DNA from: Hyphomicrobium_A sp039933175 | Lineage (GTDB): Bacteria; Pseudomonadota; Alphaproteobacteria; Rhizobiales; Hyphomicrobiaceae | NCBI GenBank assembly: GCA_039933175.1 | Contig: JBDTOR010000001.1 | Location: 1 to 64,000, forward strand | Length of the DNA stretch: 64,000 nucleotides | Direction of reading: 5' to 3' | Shown here: positions 1 to 8,264 of the stretch, one piece after another | Position numbering within the stretch: position 1 is the first letter of the stretch | Layout of the letters: the number at the start of each line of letters is the position of its first letter | Notes under the pieces: generated by a model | Seen by the model: the letters and a program-made list of their open reading frames with translations, nothing else | Told to the model about the DNA's origin: nothing | Databases searched by the model: none | Made by a program: the position numbers and the translations under genes

Positions 1-217
1 AAAATCTGTTATCGGCAACGATGTGCCCGTTCGAGTCGGGCCTGGGGCACCACAACCAAACTGATCGAATAACATCAACGATTGAGACGGCGCGCATGTC
101 TTGCCATGGCAAGAGCGTCACCTACCCCAACGCCGGGATACGGGACAGTCGTGAAACATCTGGCTCCGGGTTCGTCGTCCTACTAAAAGTGGGGCCGCGC
201 AAACGGGGGTGACAGCC
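1..217. other. Upstream non-coding stretch
   Basis: I see no supported gene in these bases. A 63-codon frame reads through on the plus strand, but it has no convincing ribosome binding site, no recognisable protein features, and overlaps the leader of the next gene. The stretch probably holds the promoter of the cNMP-binding/oxidoreductase gene. A run of five G (204-208) lies nine bases before the ATG at 218 and acts as its likely Shine-Dalgarno sequence. Confidence 0.4.
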
Positions 218-1885
218 ATGCTAACCGTCGAAGACGTGGCCGCAGTACCGTTGTTCTCCACGCTTCCAAGGGCAGAGCTGGAGCGACTGGCGCGCACGTC
301 GGCCGATCTCCAACTCAGCACCGGAGAGTTCGCGGTCCCCGAGGGGGGTGAGCGCGCTCTGTTCGCCGTGCTCAGCGGCAAGATCGAAGTCGTCAAGACC
401 ATTGACGGAATCGAACGGACCCTCGGCTGGCGCCTTCCCGGAACGATCTTCGGCGAAGTGCCGATCACCCTCGGCACGCCATTTCCCGGTGGCTATCGCG
501 CCGCCGAGCCGACACGCGTGATCCGGGTAGACGTCCAGGATTATTACGCGACCGCCGCCGTCTCCAAAGATATCTCCTTGAAGGTCAGCGCGCTTGCCCG
601 CGAGCGCATCGGCGGGCTCCAAAGCATCGCCGATGAACCTCGCAAGCCGCGCGTGATATTGGTCGGTCAACGCTGGGACACCGAATGTGCCGACTTGCGG
701 CGCTTCCTCGCTCGCAACCAGATCTCCTTCAATTGGCTTACACCCGAGGCGCCGGAATTGGCGGCGCTTTGGACCGGACCTCTCCCGCAGGACGGTGACG
801 GACCCGCGCTACTGGCCGACGGACAAGTCGTGATGCGGCCGCAGGTGCGCGATCTCGCTAACCGGCTCGGCCTGCAGACCAGCGCGCGGTCGAGCGAATA
901 CGATGTGGCGATCATAGGCGGTGGCCCGGCGGGCCTCGCGGCTGCGGTCTATGGCGCCTCCGAAGGCCTGCGCACCATCATTGTGGAGCGCGAAGCGCCC
1001 GGCGGTCAGGCCGGCACTTCTTCGCGGATAGAGAACTATCTCGGATTTCCCAGCGGGGTATCCGGCGACGAGCTTGCCATTCGCGCACTCCAGCAGGCGA
1101 AGCGGCTCGGAGCCGAGGTTCTCGTCACCCGCTCCGTCAGCCGGGTCGATCCGGTTACACGCGAAGTGTTCTTGGACGGAGACGAGGTCCTGCACGCAAG
1201 GACACTCATTCTCGCCACGGGCGTCAGCTGGCGGCGGCTCGACATCGAAGGCCTCGATCGGCTCATCGGCAAAGGGGTCTACTATGGGGCGGCGCGCAGC
1301 GAGGCGAGCGCCACACATGGGCAAGACATTCACCTGGTGGGGGCCGGAAACTCAGCCGGGCAGGCGGCGCTGCATTTTGCCAATCACGCCCGCAAAGTGA
1401 CGCTCGTCGTGCGTGGCGACAACTTGGAAAAGAGCATGTCGCACTATCTCATTGAGCAACTCCGCAGCAAATCCAACATTGCGGTTCAACCGTGCGCGGA
1501 GGTAACGGCGGTGCATGGCGACAAGAACCTGACCGCGATCGATGTGCGTGACATCGGAAGCAAGGAGATCCACCGGCAAGAATGCGGGGGCCTTTTCATC
1601 TTCATCGGGGCCGATGCGGAAACCGAGTGGCTGCCGGCAAATATTGCACGCGACAAGCGCGGGTACGTGCTCACGGGCGACGACCTCAGGAAAGCCGGCA
1701 CCTGGTCGCTCAGCCGCGACCCCTACCTTCTCGAGACGAGCGTGCCCGGGGTTTTTGCATGCGGCGACGTGCGGTTGAGCCCGGTAAAAAGGGTCGCCTC
1801 GGCCGTGGGCGAGGGAAGCATGGCGATAGCATTCGTCCATCAATATCTTGCGGACGAAGCGCGGTCGCAGCCGAGCCGCCCGTAA
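218..1885 (+). CDS. Cyclic nucleotide-binding domain / thioredoxin reductase-like FAD oxidoreductase
   Basis: Predicted cytosolic flavoprotein of 555 residues. Residues 1-125 look like a cyclic nucleotide-binding (Crp-type) domain. A thioredoxin/glutaredoxin-like linker follows (about 140-220), then a two-dinucleotide-fold reductase with the FAD motif IIGGGPAG near residue 230 and an NAD(P)H motif VGAGNSAG near 374. The usual CxxC redox pair of thioredoxin reductase, expected after the GVYY segment near residue 353, is absent: the sequence there reads GAARSEA. It therefore should not reduce thioredoxin by the classical route. Fusions of this layout occur in many bacteria, annotated only as FAD-dependent oxidoreductases. 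A GTG at 209 is also in frame, but the ATG at 218 is better placed behind GGGGG. The substrate is unknown; ligand gating by the cNMP domain is inferred. Confidence 0.85.
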   Translation: MLTVEDVAAVPLFSTLPRAELERLARTSADLQLSTGEFAVPEGGERALFAVLSGKIEVVKTIDGIERTLGWRLPGTIFGEVPITLGTPFPGGYRAAEPTRVIRVDVQDYYATAAVSKDISLKVSALARERIGGLQSIADEPRKPRVILVGQRWDTECADLRRFLARNQISFNWLTPEAPELAALWTGPLPQDGDGPALLADGQVVMRPQVRDLANRLGLQTSARSSEYDVAIIGGGPAGLAAAVYGASEGLRTIIVEREAPGGQAGTSSRIENYLGFPSGVSGDELAIRALQQAKRLGAEVLVTRSVSRVDPVTREVFLDGDEVLHARTLILATGVSWRRLDIEGLDRLIGKGVYYGAARSEASATHGQDIHLVGAGNSAGQAALHFANHARKVTLVVRGDNLEKSMSHYLIEQLRSKSNIAVQPCAEVTAVHGDKNLTAIDVRDIGSKEIHRQECGGLFIFIGADAETEWLPANIARDKRGYVLTGDDLRKAGTWSLSRDPYLLETSVPGVFACGDVRLSPVKRVASAVGEGSMAIAFVHQYLADEARSQPSRP

Positions 1886-2043
1886 AGCTACGCTCTCGAG
1901 CCTCGGCCTGCCGATGCCCAGCCCGGCAATTCTAGAATGTTGGCGTCGACATATGGGGGATTGGGATGGCATGGTGCGCCGCATCGGAACAGCCACGCGG
2001 TTGGCCTTCCGGTTACGGTTCATTGCACGGGGCTTTCGGCAGC

Positions 2044-3333
2044 ATGCGATTCGTCTTCACTTTCCTGCACCGCTGGGTCGGCCTGGCAATCGCGGCATTT
2101 CTTTTCGTCTCCGGCATCACCGGCGCGATCATTTCGTGGGACCACGAGCTCGACGAATTGCTCAACCCGCACCTCATCGACGCCAAGAGCGAGGGGCCGG
2201 CACAGCCATCACTCGAGTTCGCCCGCCGCTTCGAAGAGCAGAACCCTAAAGCCTGGGTGACGTACGTCCCGCTTTCCGTCGAGCCGGGCCATTCGCTCGC
2301 CTTCGGCATCGATTCAAAGCTCGATGCGGCGACCGGCAAGCTGTATCCGCTCGGCTACAATCAGGTATTCATCGATCCCGCTTCCGGCGAGGAACTCGGG
2401 CGCCGCGAGTGGGGCGCCGTGTGGCCGATCACTAGCGAGTCGCTGGTCTCCTTCCTCTACGTGCTGCACTACTCGCTGCACATTCCGGAAATGTGGGGCA
2501 TCGACCGTTGGGGCCTGTGGCTGATGGGATCGGTCGCGCTCTTGTGGACGATCGATTGCTTCATCGGCTTCTATCTGACGCTGCCAATGCGCCGGGCGCC
2601 GGATCCGGCCCGCGAACGCGCCGTGTCGCGTCAGCTCGCACGTGGGTGGTGGCAACGCTGGAAGCCGGCGTGGAAGATCAAAACCAGCGGCAGCGCCTAT
2701 CGCATCAACTTCGACATCCATCGCGCCTCGGGACTGTGGACCTGGGGGCTGCTGTTCATCCTGGCGTTCACGGGCTTCTCGCTGAACCTCTATCGCGAGA
2801 TCTTTTTTCCGCTCATGAGCACCGTTTCGCAGGTGACGCCCGGCCCATTTGATGTGCGCACGCCGACGGCGCTTGACGCACCGATCGCGCCCAAGCTGGC
2901 ATATCCGCAGATCATCGAAATCGCCACGCAAGAGGCGGCCCGGCAGGGCATCGAGGAGCCCGTCGGGAGCACCGCATACGCCACCAACTATGGAATTTAC
3001 ACGGTCCGCTTTAACTTGCCCGGCGAAGATCACGGCACCGGCGGCGTCGGCCCCCGCGCATTGTATTTCGACGGCGCCGATGGCCGCTATCTCGGCGACT
3101 ACCGTCCGTGGAGCGGGACCGCCGCTGACATCTTCGTGCAGGCGCAATTCCCACTGCACTCGGGCCGCATCCTCGGCATCCCCGGCCGCATCCTCATATC
3201 GATCATGGGGATCATCGTCGCCGCGCTGTCGGTGACCGGCGTCGTCATCTGGCTGCGCAAGCGCCGCTCGCGGATTCTACGGACGCGCCAGACCGGGATT
3301 GTCCCGCTCGGACAACCGGTCCCTGGCGAGTAG
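2044..3333 (+). CDS. PepSY-associated transmembrane protein
   Basis: Inner-membrane protein of 429 residues in the PepSY_TM family, whose members are often linked to iron-siderophore uptake or act as membrane-bound reductases. Four hydrophobic segments are visible: near residue 10-33 (after LHRWVGL), 155-180, 234-255 and 382-405. Histidines sit close to the membrane spans (LHRW, LHYSLH, DIHRASGLW), as in the family. The C-terminus ends in a basic stretch (RKRRSR). The open frame extends upstream to 1966, but the family begins at the MRFVFTFLHRW segment, so I take the ATG at 2044. No TonB receptor gene is adjacent, so a siderophore role is only a family-level suggestion. Confidence 0.82.
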   Translation: MRFVFTFLHRWVGLAIAAFLFVSGITGAIISWDHELDELLNPHLIDAKSEGPAQPSLEFARRFEEQNPKAWVTYVPLSVEPGHSLAFGIDSKLDAATGKLYPLGYNQVFIDPASGEELGRREWGAVWPITSESLVSFLYVLHYSLHIPEMWGIDRWGLWLMGSVALLWTIDCFIGFYLTLPMRRAPDPARERAVSRQLARGWWQRWKPAWKIKTSGSAYRINFDIHRASGLWTWGLLFILAFTGFSLNLYREIFFPLMSTVSQVTPGPFDVRTPTALDAPIAPKLAYPQIIEIATQEAARQGIEEPVGSTAYATNYGIYTVRFNLPGEDHGTGGVGPRALYFDGADGRYLGDYRPWSGTAADIFVQAQFPLHSGRILGIPGRILISIMGIIVAALSVTGVVIWLRKRRSRILRTRQTGIVPLGQPVPGE

Positions 3334-3356
3334 GCCCGTTAGTGACGGAAGTGGTG

Positions 3357-5318
3357 CTAGCCGCGCGCGGGACGGCGGCGCTCGTTGAACCATGCGCGGT
3401 ACTCCGTCATCTTCCCGCGCTGCGCCCCCGGCGCACGCCGTTTGCACGTCGCCACCTCATCGCCGGTGTCCGGCGCGCCCCAGCGCAGCTCGACGCAATC
3501 GTTGATGTTGTACGCCATCTCCAGCGCCGCCATGCGGTCGACCACGTCCTTGAGCGCCAGCGTCCACGGTGACCCGTCGCTGCGCGTATAGGCGAACTTG
3601 CGCGCCGCCAGCTCGGTGGCGAGCACACCATCCAGCTCGGCCTTCACGTCGGCGACGGATTTCCCCGCCGGCATCGCATACCGCTCGGGGCGCCGCGTCA
3701 CGCGATCGGGGAAGCCGCGCACCACATCAATGGCGATCAGCAGCCGCAGGTCGCGCGACGGAGTGGCGAAATCCTCCCACGCGCCGGTGGTCTCGAAGAT
3801 CGAGGCGCCGTCCGGCATGGCGACTTCAGCGCCGCCGCCGGTCTGGTACTTGCGCCCGTTCTCAACCGACGTCACGCGCGTGTTGACCTGCTCCTCCAGC
3901 GAGGTGATCACCTCTTTCAGAGCGCCCGCGGGATCGAGCGGGGCCGGCGACATCACGTCTTCCATGCGGTCGTAGAACGCCTCGATGTCGAGCTTCGACT
4001 GGTCGAGCGAAAAATCGCCGTACTGTGGATCGTTGGCGATCTCCTCGTTGGTCAGGCGCCGCAGGTTACCGCCCTTCGCCGCGACGATGGGCCGGAAGCG
4101 CTTGAAGCCGGGGCTGCCGAGCCCGGGATCCTGCGCAAAAAGGAAATTGCCGCGCCAGAAGCGCTTGCGCGCCACGGTGCCGTCGGGCTGACCGTCGACG
4201 GCGAGGAACACGCCGGCGGCGCCGTCCTTCTGCGCCACGCGTTTGGAGATCACCAGCACATGCCCGTAAGGGTCGGCGTAGATGGTGCCGGGGCGCAGCG
4301 TCTCCTGTGACAGCGGTACGAGATAGTAGTCGGAGTTGTCGTCGGCAGCGGCCGTACGCCCCGCGCCCGAATGGACACCGTTGGCGACCGTGGTGCGCAA
4401 ATAATACCCGAAGCCCTGCACCAGTCCCGGCGGGCGTGGCGGCGGCGGTCTATAGCCAGGCGGCGGCGCACCGGTCGGGCCGCCGAAGAAGCCGAACAAG
4501 CCGGGCGGCTGATTTTGCGCCACGCGCTGCTCGGGCGGCAGCTGAGGCGGCTCCTCCTTCTGGATGTTCCACCAGGCGGGGCACTGCGGCGGCTGGCCGC
4601 CACCGCCGCGCGAGCACTTCGAGTAGCCGAACGGCAGCCCCATCTTGAAGGCGAAGTAGGCGCGCAGGAAATAGGGAAGGTCGGCGCAGTCGGGCTGGAT
4701 GACGAGCTTCTTCTGGTCCTCGGCCGCACCCAGATGGTTGAACAGGAAGTTGCGCGACTTGTCGCGCAATACCTCGTGCAGTGCCGGCCACGACAGCGCC
4801 TGCTCGATCGGCGCGTCGAACAGCGTCTCGATCCATGCCGAGTAAATATTTTCGGTCGCCCGGCTCCAGGTGTCACGCACGGGCCAGACGGCCTTGACAG
4901 CGCGCGGCGGTCCCGACGCGGCGCGGCGCACGTCGATCTCCCGCGTAACCGTCGCGCACTCTGCCGACGCGCCTTGGCGTACGAGCTTTGCTTGCCAATT
5001 GCCGGCGACAGGCGCCGCGACTTCGGCATACCAATAATACGGTGGGCCACCTTTGCGGTCGCGCGAGGTGACGGCGACGGCGCCATCGGGCGCGATAAGC
5101 GACAACTCGCCGTCGAGGGGCTTCTCGGCCGTGAAGACGACGCGCAACGGCGTGCCTTTCCACGGCGCCAGCGGCGAAGCCAGCATCGTCAGCCCGATCT
5201 CGGTCTCGCACGTAGCAGGCGCAGCCTTCGTCTCGGCGCGCGCGGCGGGAACGGACAATGCGCCGGCGAAGAGCAGCAATGCCGTCGCGGCGGCAGCGTG
5301 TTGGCGTGCGGAAAACAA
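3357..5318 (-). CDS. Uncharacterised secreted protein
   Basis: I do not recognise this protein. It begins with a good signal peptide (a run of Ala and Leu ending in PAARA), so it is probably periplasmic or surface-exposed. About 650 residues follow: a beta-rich-looking N-terminal region with two cysteines, a proline/glycine-rich low-complexity linker around residues 270-310 (PPPGYRPPPPRPPG), and a C-terminal part with further cysteines near the end. No catalytic motif stands out. No ATG lies near the start. I prefer the TTG at 5318 because GGGGGG lies five bases upstream of it, while a TTG at 5342 has no such signal. It is convergent with the PepSY gene with only 23 bases between them, and divergent from the next gene. 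Confidence 0.65.
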   Translation of the reverse strand: MFSARQHAAAATALLLFAGALSVPAARAETKAAPATCETEIGLTMLASPLAPWKGTPLRVVFTAEKPLDGELSLIAPDGAVAVTSRDRKGGPPYYWYAEVAAPVAGNWQAKLVRQGASAECATVTREIDVRRAASGPPRAVKAVWPVRDTWSRATENIYSAWIETLFDAPIEQALSWPALHEVLRDKSRNFLFNHLGAAEDQKKLVIQPDCADLPYFLRAYFAFKMGLPFGYSKCSRGGGGQPPQCPAWWNIQKEEPPQLPPEQRVAQNQPPGLFGFFGGPTGAPPPGYRPPPPRPPGLVQGFGYYLRTTVANGVHSGAGRTAAADDNSDYYLVPLSQETLRPGTIYADPYGHVLVISKRVAQKDGAAGVFLAVDGQPDGTVARKRFWRGNFLFAQDPGLGSPGFKRFRPIVAAKGGNLRRLTNEEIANDPQYGDFSLDQSKLDIEAFYDRMEDVMSPAPLDPAGALKEVITSLEEQVNTRVTSVENGRKYQTGGGAEVAMPDGASIFETTGAWEDFATPSRDLRLLIAIDVVRGFPDRVTRRPERYAMPAGKSVADVKAELDGVLATELAARKFAYTRSDGSPWTLALKDVVDRMAALEMAYNINDCVELRWGAPDTGDEVATCKRRAPGAQRGKMTEYRAWFNERRRPARG

Positions 5319-5711
5319 TTGAGCCCCCCGGGCAAACCTCAATGGCTATTAGGACGTACCGTGAAAGCCTCTGGCTAAAACATGGCGAAATTTATCGCCC
5401 GGCGGAGGCGACGGCAACATCGTCGCTTTTGCTGTGTTTTTAAGGGTTAAGCGACGGGGCCTCGCGCCGTGGGCACAAGCGGAGGCGGAGATGCTGCCTT
5501 TGGATTATTCTTGCGCTTAATCCGCGGCCTAGCCTTGAGCCCTCATCCGCGCCCCGGTCATCAACGTCCTTTTCGCCAAGGCACTCCCCAGCGTTGGGCC
5601 TTCCATGTAATGTCGTTGCAGCGTTCGCGTCGCTGCCTGTCCACGGCGCCGTGCCGATTTGATCACCTGCGTATTGCGACAGCTCGTTTTCGAAATTGGG
5701 AGGGGTGGGCC
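5319..5711. other. Intergenic region between divergent genes
   Basis: About 390 bases separate the secreted-protein gene (minus strand) from the membrane-protein gene (plus strand), so promoters for both should lie here. I can point to no sure promoter, operator or repeat. Open frames in this stretch on either strand look like chance. Confidence 0.4.
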
Positions 5712-6347
5712 ATGCACACATTGTCGGTCGGCGACTGCGTTCGTTACGGCTGGGAGACGTTCAAGCAGCGACCGTGGATTCTCATCGGCGGCTTCCTGCT
5801 GGCGATGATCATCAGTGCCATACCGGGCCTCTTTATTCCGACCCCCGAAATCGGGCCTGACGGCCACGTGATCCCGCAACCGCTAACGACCCTAGAGGTC
5901 GTGATGTCGTTCGCGAGCATCGTGGTGTCGATCTTCGTCGGCCTCGGCCTCACCACCTTCTCGCTGCGCGCGCATGACAACATTCAAGGTGTGCAGATCG
6001 CCGACCTGTGGAACCCGGGGCCATTCTGGCGCTTTCTCGGCGCGCATATCCTCACCGTGATCGCCATCGCTATCGGCTTTGTGCTGCTCATCGTGCCCGG
6101 CATCATTCTGGCGCTAGGCCTCGCCTTCGTGCCTTACCTCGTTGTCGAGCGCGGCCTCGGCCCCATCGAGTCCATGAAGGAGAGCTGGCGCATCACCAAG
6201 GGCCACAAGTGGCAGCTGGCCCTTCTGTTCCTTGCAATCCTGGGCATCAACCTGCTCGGCGTGCTGGCGCTCGTCGTCGGCGTTTTCGTCTCCGTCCCGA
6301 TTACTCTCATCGCCTTCGCGCACGCCTATCGGACGCTCGCGACCTGA
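5712..6347 (+). CDS. DUF975-like multi-pass membrane protein
   Basis: Integral membrane protein of 211 residues with about five or six hydrophobic segments. It is rich in the IVPGIILALGLAFVPY type of stretch, followed by a GPIESMKESWRITKG segment, typical of DUF975/YciC-like proteins (often called glycerophosphoryl diester phosphodiesterase membrane-domain-like). The function of this group is not established. The frame is open from 5469, but the ATG at 5712 follows a strong AGGGGTGG ribosome binding site and gives a sensible N-terminus (MHTLSVGDCVRYGWETF). It lies 150 bases before the D,D-carboxypeptidase gene and could share a transcript. Confidence 0.72.
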   Translation: MHTLSVGDCVRYGWETFKQRPWILIGGFLLAMIISAIPGLFIPTPEIGPDGHVIPQPLTTLEVVMSFASIVVSIFVGLGLTTFSLRAHDNIQGVQIADLWNPGPFWRFLGAHILTVIAIAIGFVLLIVPGIILALGLAFVPYLVVERGLGPIESMKESWRITKGHKWQLALLFLAILGINLLGVLALVVGVFVSVPITLIAFAHAYRTLAT

Positions 6348-6497
6348 CGAGGGCCCGGACGACGGCGGATGGCCCAATTGTGGCCGTCCGCAACTGTGCG
6401 CCGATGGTCACACTCGCAGGGAAAGGCCCCCGCGCTGCGTTGCAGCAGCGCCGACGAATGTGTTATCGGCGAGGTCGGAGACTGACGAGGGAATTGC

Positions 6498-7598
6498 ATG
6501 CGCTGCGGCACCGCATTCGTCGCCCTATTGATGCTCGCAGCGCTCGCCCCGCGCACGGCTGTGGCCGGTCCCGCCCTCGTCATCGAAGTCTCCAACAACA
6601 AGGTTCTCTACGCCGAGGACGCCGACAATCTCTGGCACCCGGCCTCGCTCACCAAGATCATGACGGCCTATCTGGTGTTCGAGGCGCTCAAGGCCGGCAA
6701 GCTAGAACTCAAATCGAAGATAACGTGCTCGTCGAACGCCAACTTGCAGCCGCCCAGCAAGATCGGGCTACCCGTGGGCGGGGAGATGTCGGTCGACCAG
6801 GGCTTGCAGGCGCTCATCATCAAGTCCGCCAACGACGTTGCCATGATGCTTGCCGAAGCCGTCGCCGGCAACGAGGCGGCGTTCGTCGCCAATATGAACG
6901 CGACGGCCATGCGGCTCGGAATGAGCAACACCGTGTTCGTCAATCCGAACGGACTGCCGGCGCCGGCGCAGGTGACGACGGCGCGCGATCTCGCCAAGCT
7001 GGCCCGCGCCATCATCAACGATTTTCCCGAGTACGCGCACTACTGGGCCAAACCCGAGATGCGCCTCGGCAAGATTCGGCTCGTGACGCACAACGGCCTT
7101 TTGCGCTCGTTCGAAGGCGCGGACGGCATGAAGACGGGCTTTACGTGCGATAGCGGTTTCAATGTCGTGGCGACGGCGAGCCGCGATGGACGCCGCGTCA
7201 TAGCAGTGGTGCTCGGCGAAGCAAGCAGCGCCGAGCGCAACGTGCGCGCCGCCAGCCTGCTCGAGCATGGCTTCAACCAGACAGGTTGGAAGCAGCTCTT
7301 CAATTCGACCACGATCGACAACATGCCCGTTGCCGCCGCGACCGCGGTAAAAAGCGTGCGCAACGATGTCTCCTCGTGGGGCTGCAAGGAGCGCAAGGCC
7401 CGCGTCGCCAAGTCCGGCGCCAAGAACAAGAAGAAGGCGGTCGCCAAAGCGGCCAAGAAGAAGCCGGCAGAGGAAGCGGCAGAGAAGCCTAAGGACGTGA
7501 CCGTGGAAGTGCCGGAGACCACCGGCTCGACGCCGGCGACGGTTCAGCTGCGCGGCACGATGCCTCCGCCGGCTGCCGCCTCGTTCGCCCCGCAGTAG
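6498..7598 (+). CDS. D-alanyl-D-alanine carboxypeptidase, S11 family
   Basis: Periplasmic penicillin-binding protein of the DacA/DacF type that trims the terminal D-Ala of peptidoglycan pentapeptides. It has a signal peptide (ending near TAVAGP) and all three active-site motifs: SxxK as SLTK near residue 50, SxN as SAN near 110 and KTG near 211. The protein is 366 residues. Instead of the classical PBP5 C-terminal amphipathic anchor it carries a lysine/alanine-rich tail (KKKAVAKAAKKKPAEEAAEKP) and a proline-rich end, as seen in many Hyphomicrobiales paralogues. The ATG follows GAGG. The tail may bind the cell wall or the membrane surface by charge; this is inference. Confidence 0.9.
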   Translation: MRCGTAFVALLMLAALAPRTAVAGPALVIEVSNNKVLYAEDADNLWHPASLTKIMTAYLVFEALKAGKLELKSKITCSSNANLQPPSKIGLPVGGEMSVDQGLQALIIKSANDVAMMLAEAVAGNEAAFVANMNATAMRLGMSNTVFVNPNGLPAPAQVTTARDLAKLARAIINDFPEYAHYWAKPEMRLGKIRLVTHNGLLRSFEGADGMKTGFTCDSGFNVVATASRDGRRVIAVVLGEASSAERNVRAASLLEHGFNQTGWKQLFNSTTIDNMPVAAATAVKSVRNDVSSWGCKERKARVAKSGAKNKKKAVAKAAKKKPAEEAAEKPKDVTVEVPETTGSTPATVQLRGTMPPPAAASFAPQ

Positions 7599-7649
7599 CG
7601 CTCAATTCGTTCGCTACGCCGTGTCCCATCGGCACGCGCGAGACCGTCC

Positions 7650-7892
7650 CTAAACGATAAGATCGAGTTTTCCGTCCCGATACGGACAACCCGTCGGCGC
7701 GCTGTGCCGCTGCTCAGGCTCGCTCGAAGGTCGCTGATCCGTGCCGTTTTCAGCATTCGACGGTGGCGGCGCTGGCGGGGCACCGTTGACGCCCGCCGCC
7801 CCGCCCGCTTGCGCCTCGGCAGGGGGAGGAGCCGTGCTCAGCATCGCTGCCACGGCCGCGCAAAGAAGAATTAACCGCGATGTCGAGGTCAT
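7650..7892 (-). CDS. Small secreted protein, unknown
   Basis: An 80-residue protein with a clear signal peptide (hydrophobic core LILLCAAVAAML, cleavage after AEA), followed by a Gly/Ala/Pro/Ser-rich low-complexity stretch. A short C-terminal segment has one cysteine (GCPYRDGKLDLIV). It is preceded by a good ribosome binding site, AGGAGA eight bases before the ATG, which argues that it is a real gene despite its size. The function is unknown. It is convergent with the carboxypeptidase gene. Confidence 0.6.
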   Translation of the reverse strand: MTSTSRLILLCAAVAAMLSTAPPPAEAQAGGAAGVNGAPPAPPPSNAENGTDQRPSSEPEQRHSAPTGCPYRDGKLDLIV

Positions 7893-8032
7893 CTCGTTTT
7901 CTCCTGCGCAAGACGGGCGAAGCTAACACGAAAGCCAGGGCGTTCGCCCAGGTATCATTTTGGGGCACGTGCTCGGTGGCGCGCTTCTTGCGGACTCGCA
8001 GGAATTGACGACGACACCGGGATTCCACGGCG

Positions 8033-8257
8033 ATGGCAAACGTCTGGCAAGAGAAACCGTTCATAGACGAGCCTCAGTTCGACGCAATGGCGGGCGTTCT
8101 CGAGGCAAAGCATGGGCAATACGCGGCAATGGTGGCCGACTTCTTCTCGGCCGCCCACGCCCAGAATGGAGACAACGGTCGCGCGGCTGCGTGGGCTGAT
8201 GTCGCCGAGCGCGTGCGCGAGCGCCAATACGAGCGGCTGCTCCCATGCCCCGATTGA
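8033..8257 (+). CDS. Small hypothetical protein upstream of flippase
   Basis: A 74-residue, mostly helical, acidic soluble protein with no signal peptide or membrane segment. The C-terminal half (WADVAERVRERQYERLL) could form a helix. It ends seven bases before the flippase ATG, so the two are probably co-transcribed and perhaps translationally coupled. Its own ribosome binding site is weak. I do not recognise a family. It could be a small regulatory or chaperone-like protein, but nothing in the sequence proves this. Confidence 0.5.
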   Translation: MANVWQEKPFIDEPQFDAMAGVLEAKHGQYAAMVADFFSAAHAQNGDNGRAAAWADVAERVRERQYERLLPCPD

Positions 8258-8264
8258 GCCCAAC

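Noticed and set aside
21..212. 63-codon frame at the left edge
   Set aside because: No ribosome binding site, no recognisable protein features, and it overlaps the leader of the next gene.
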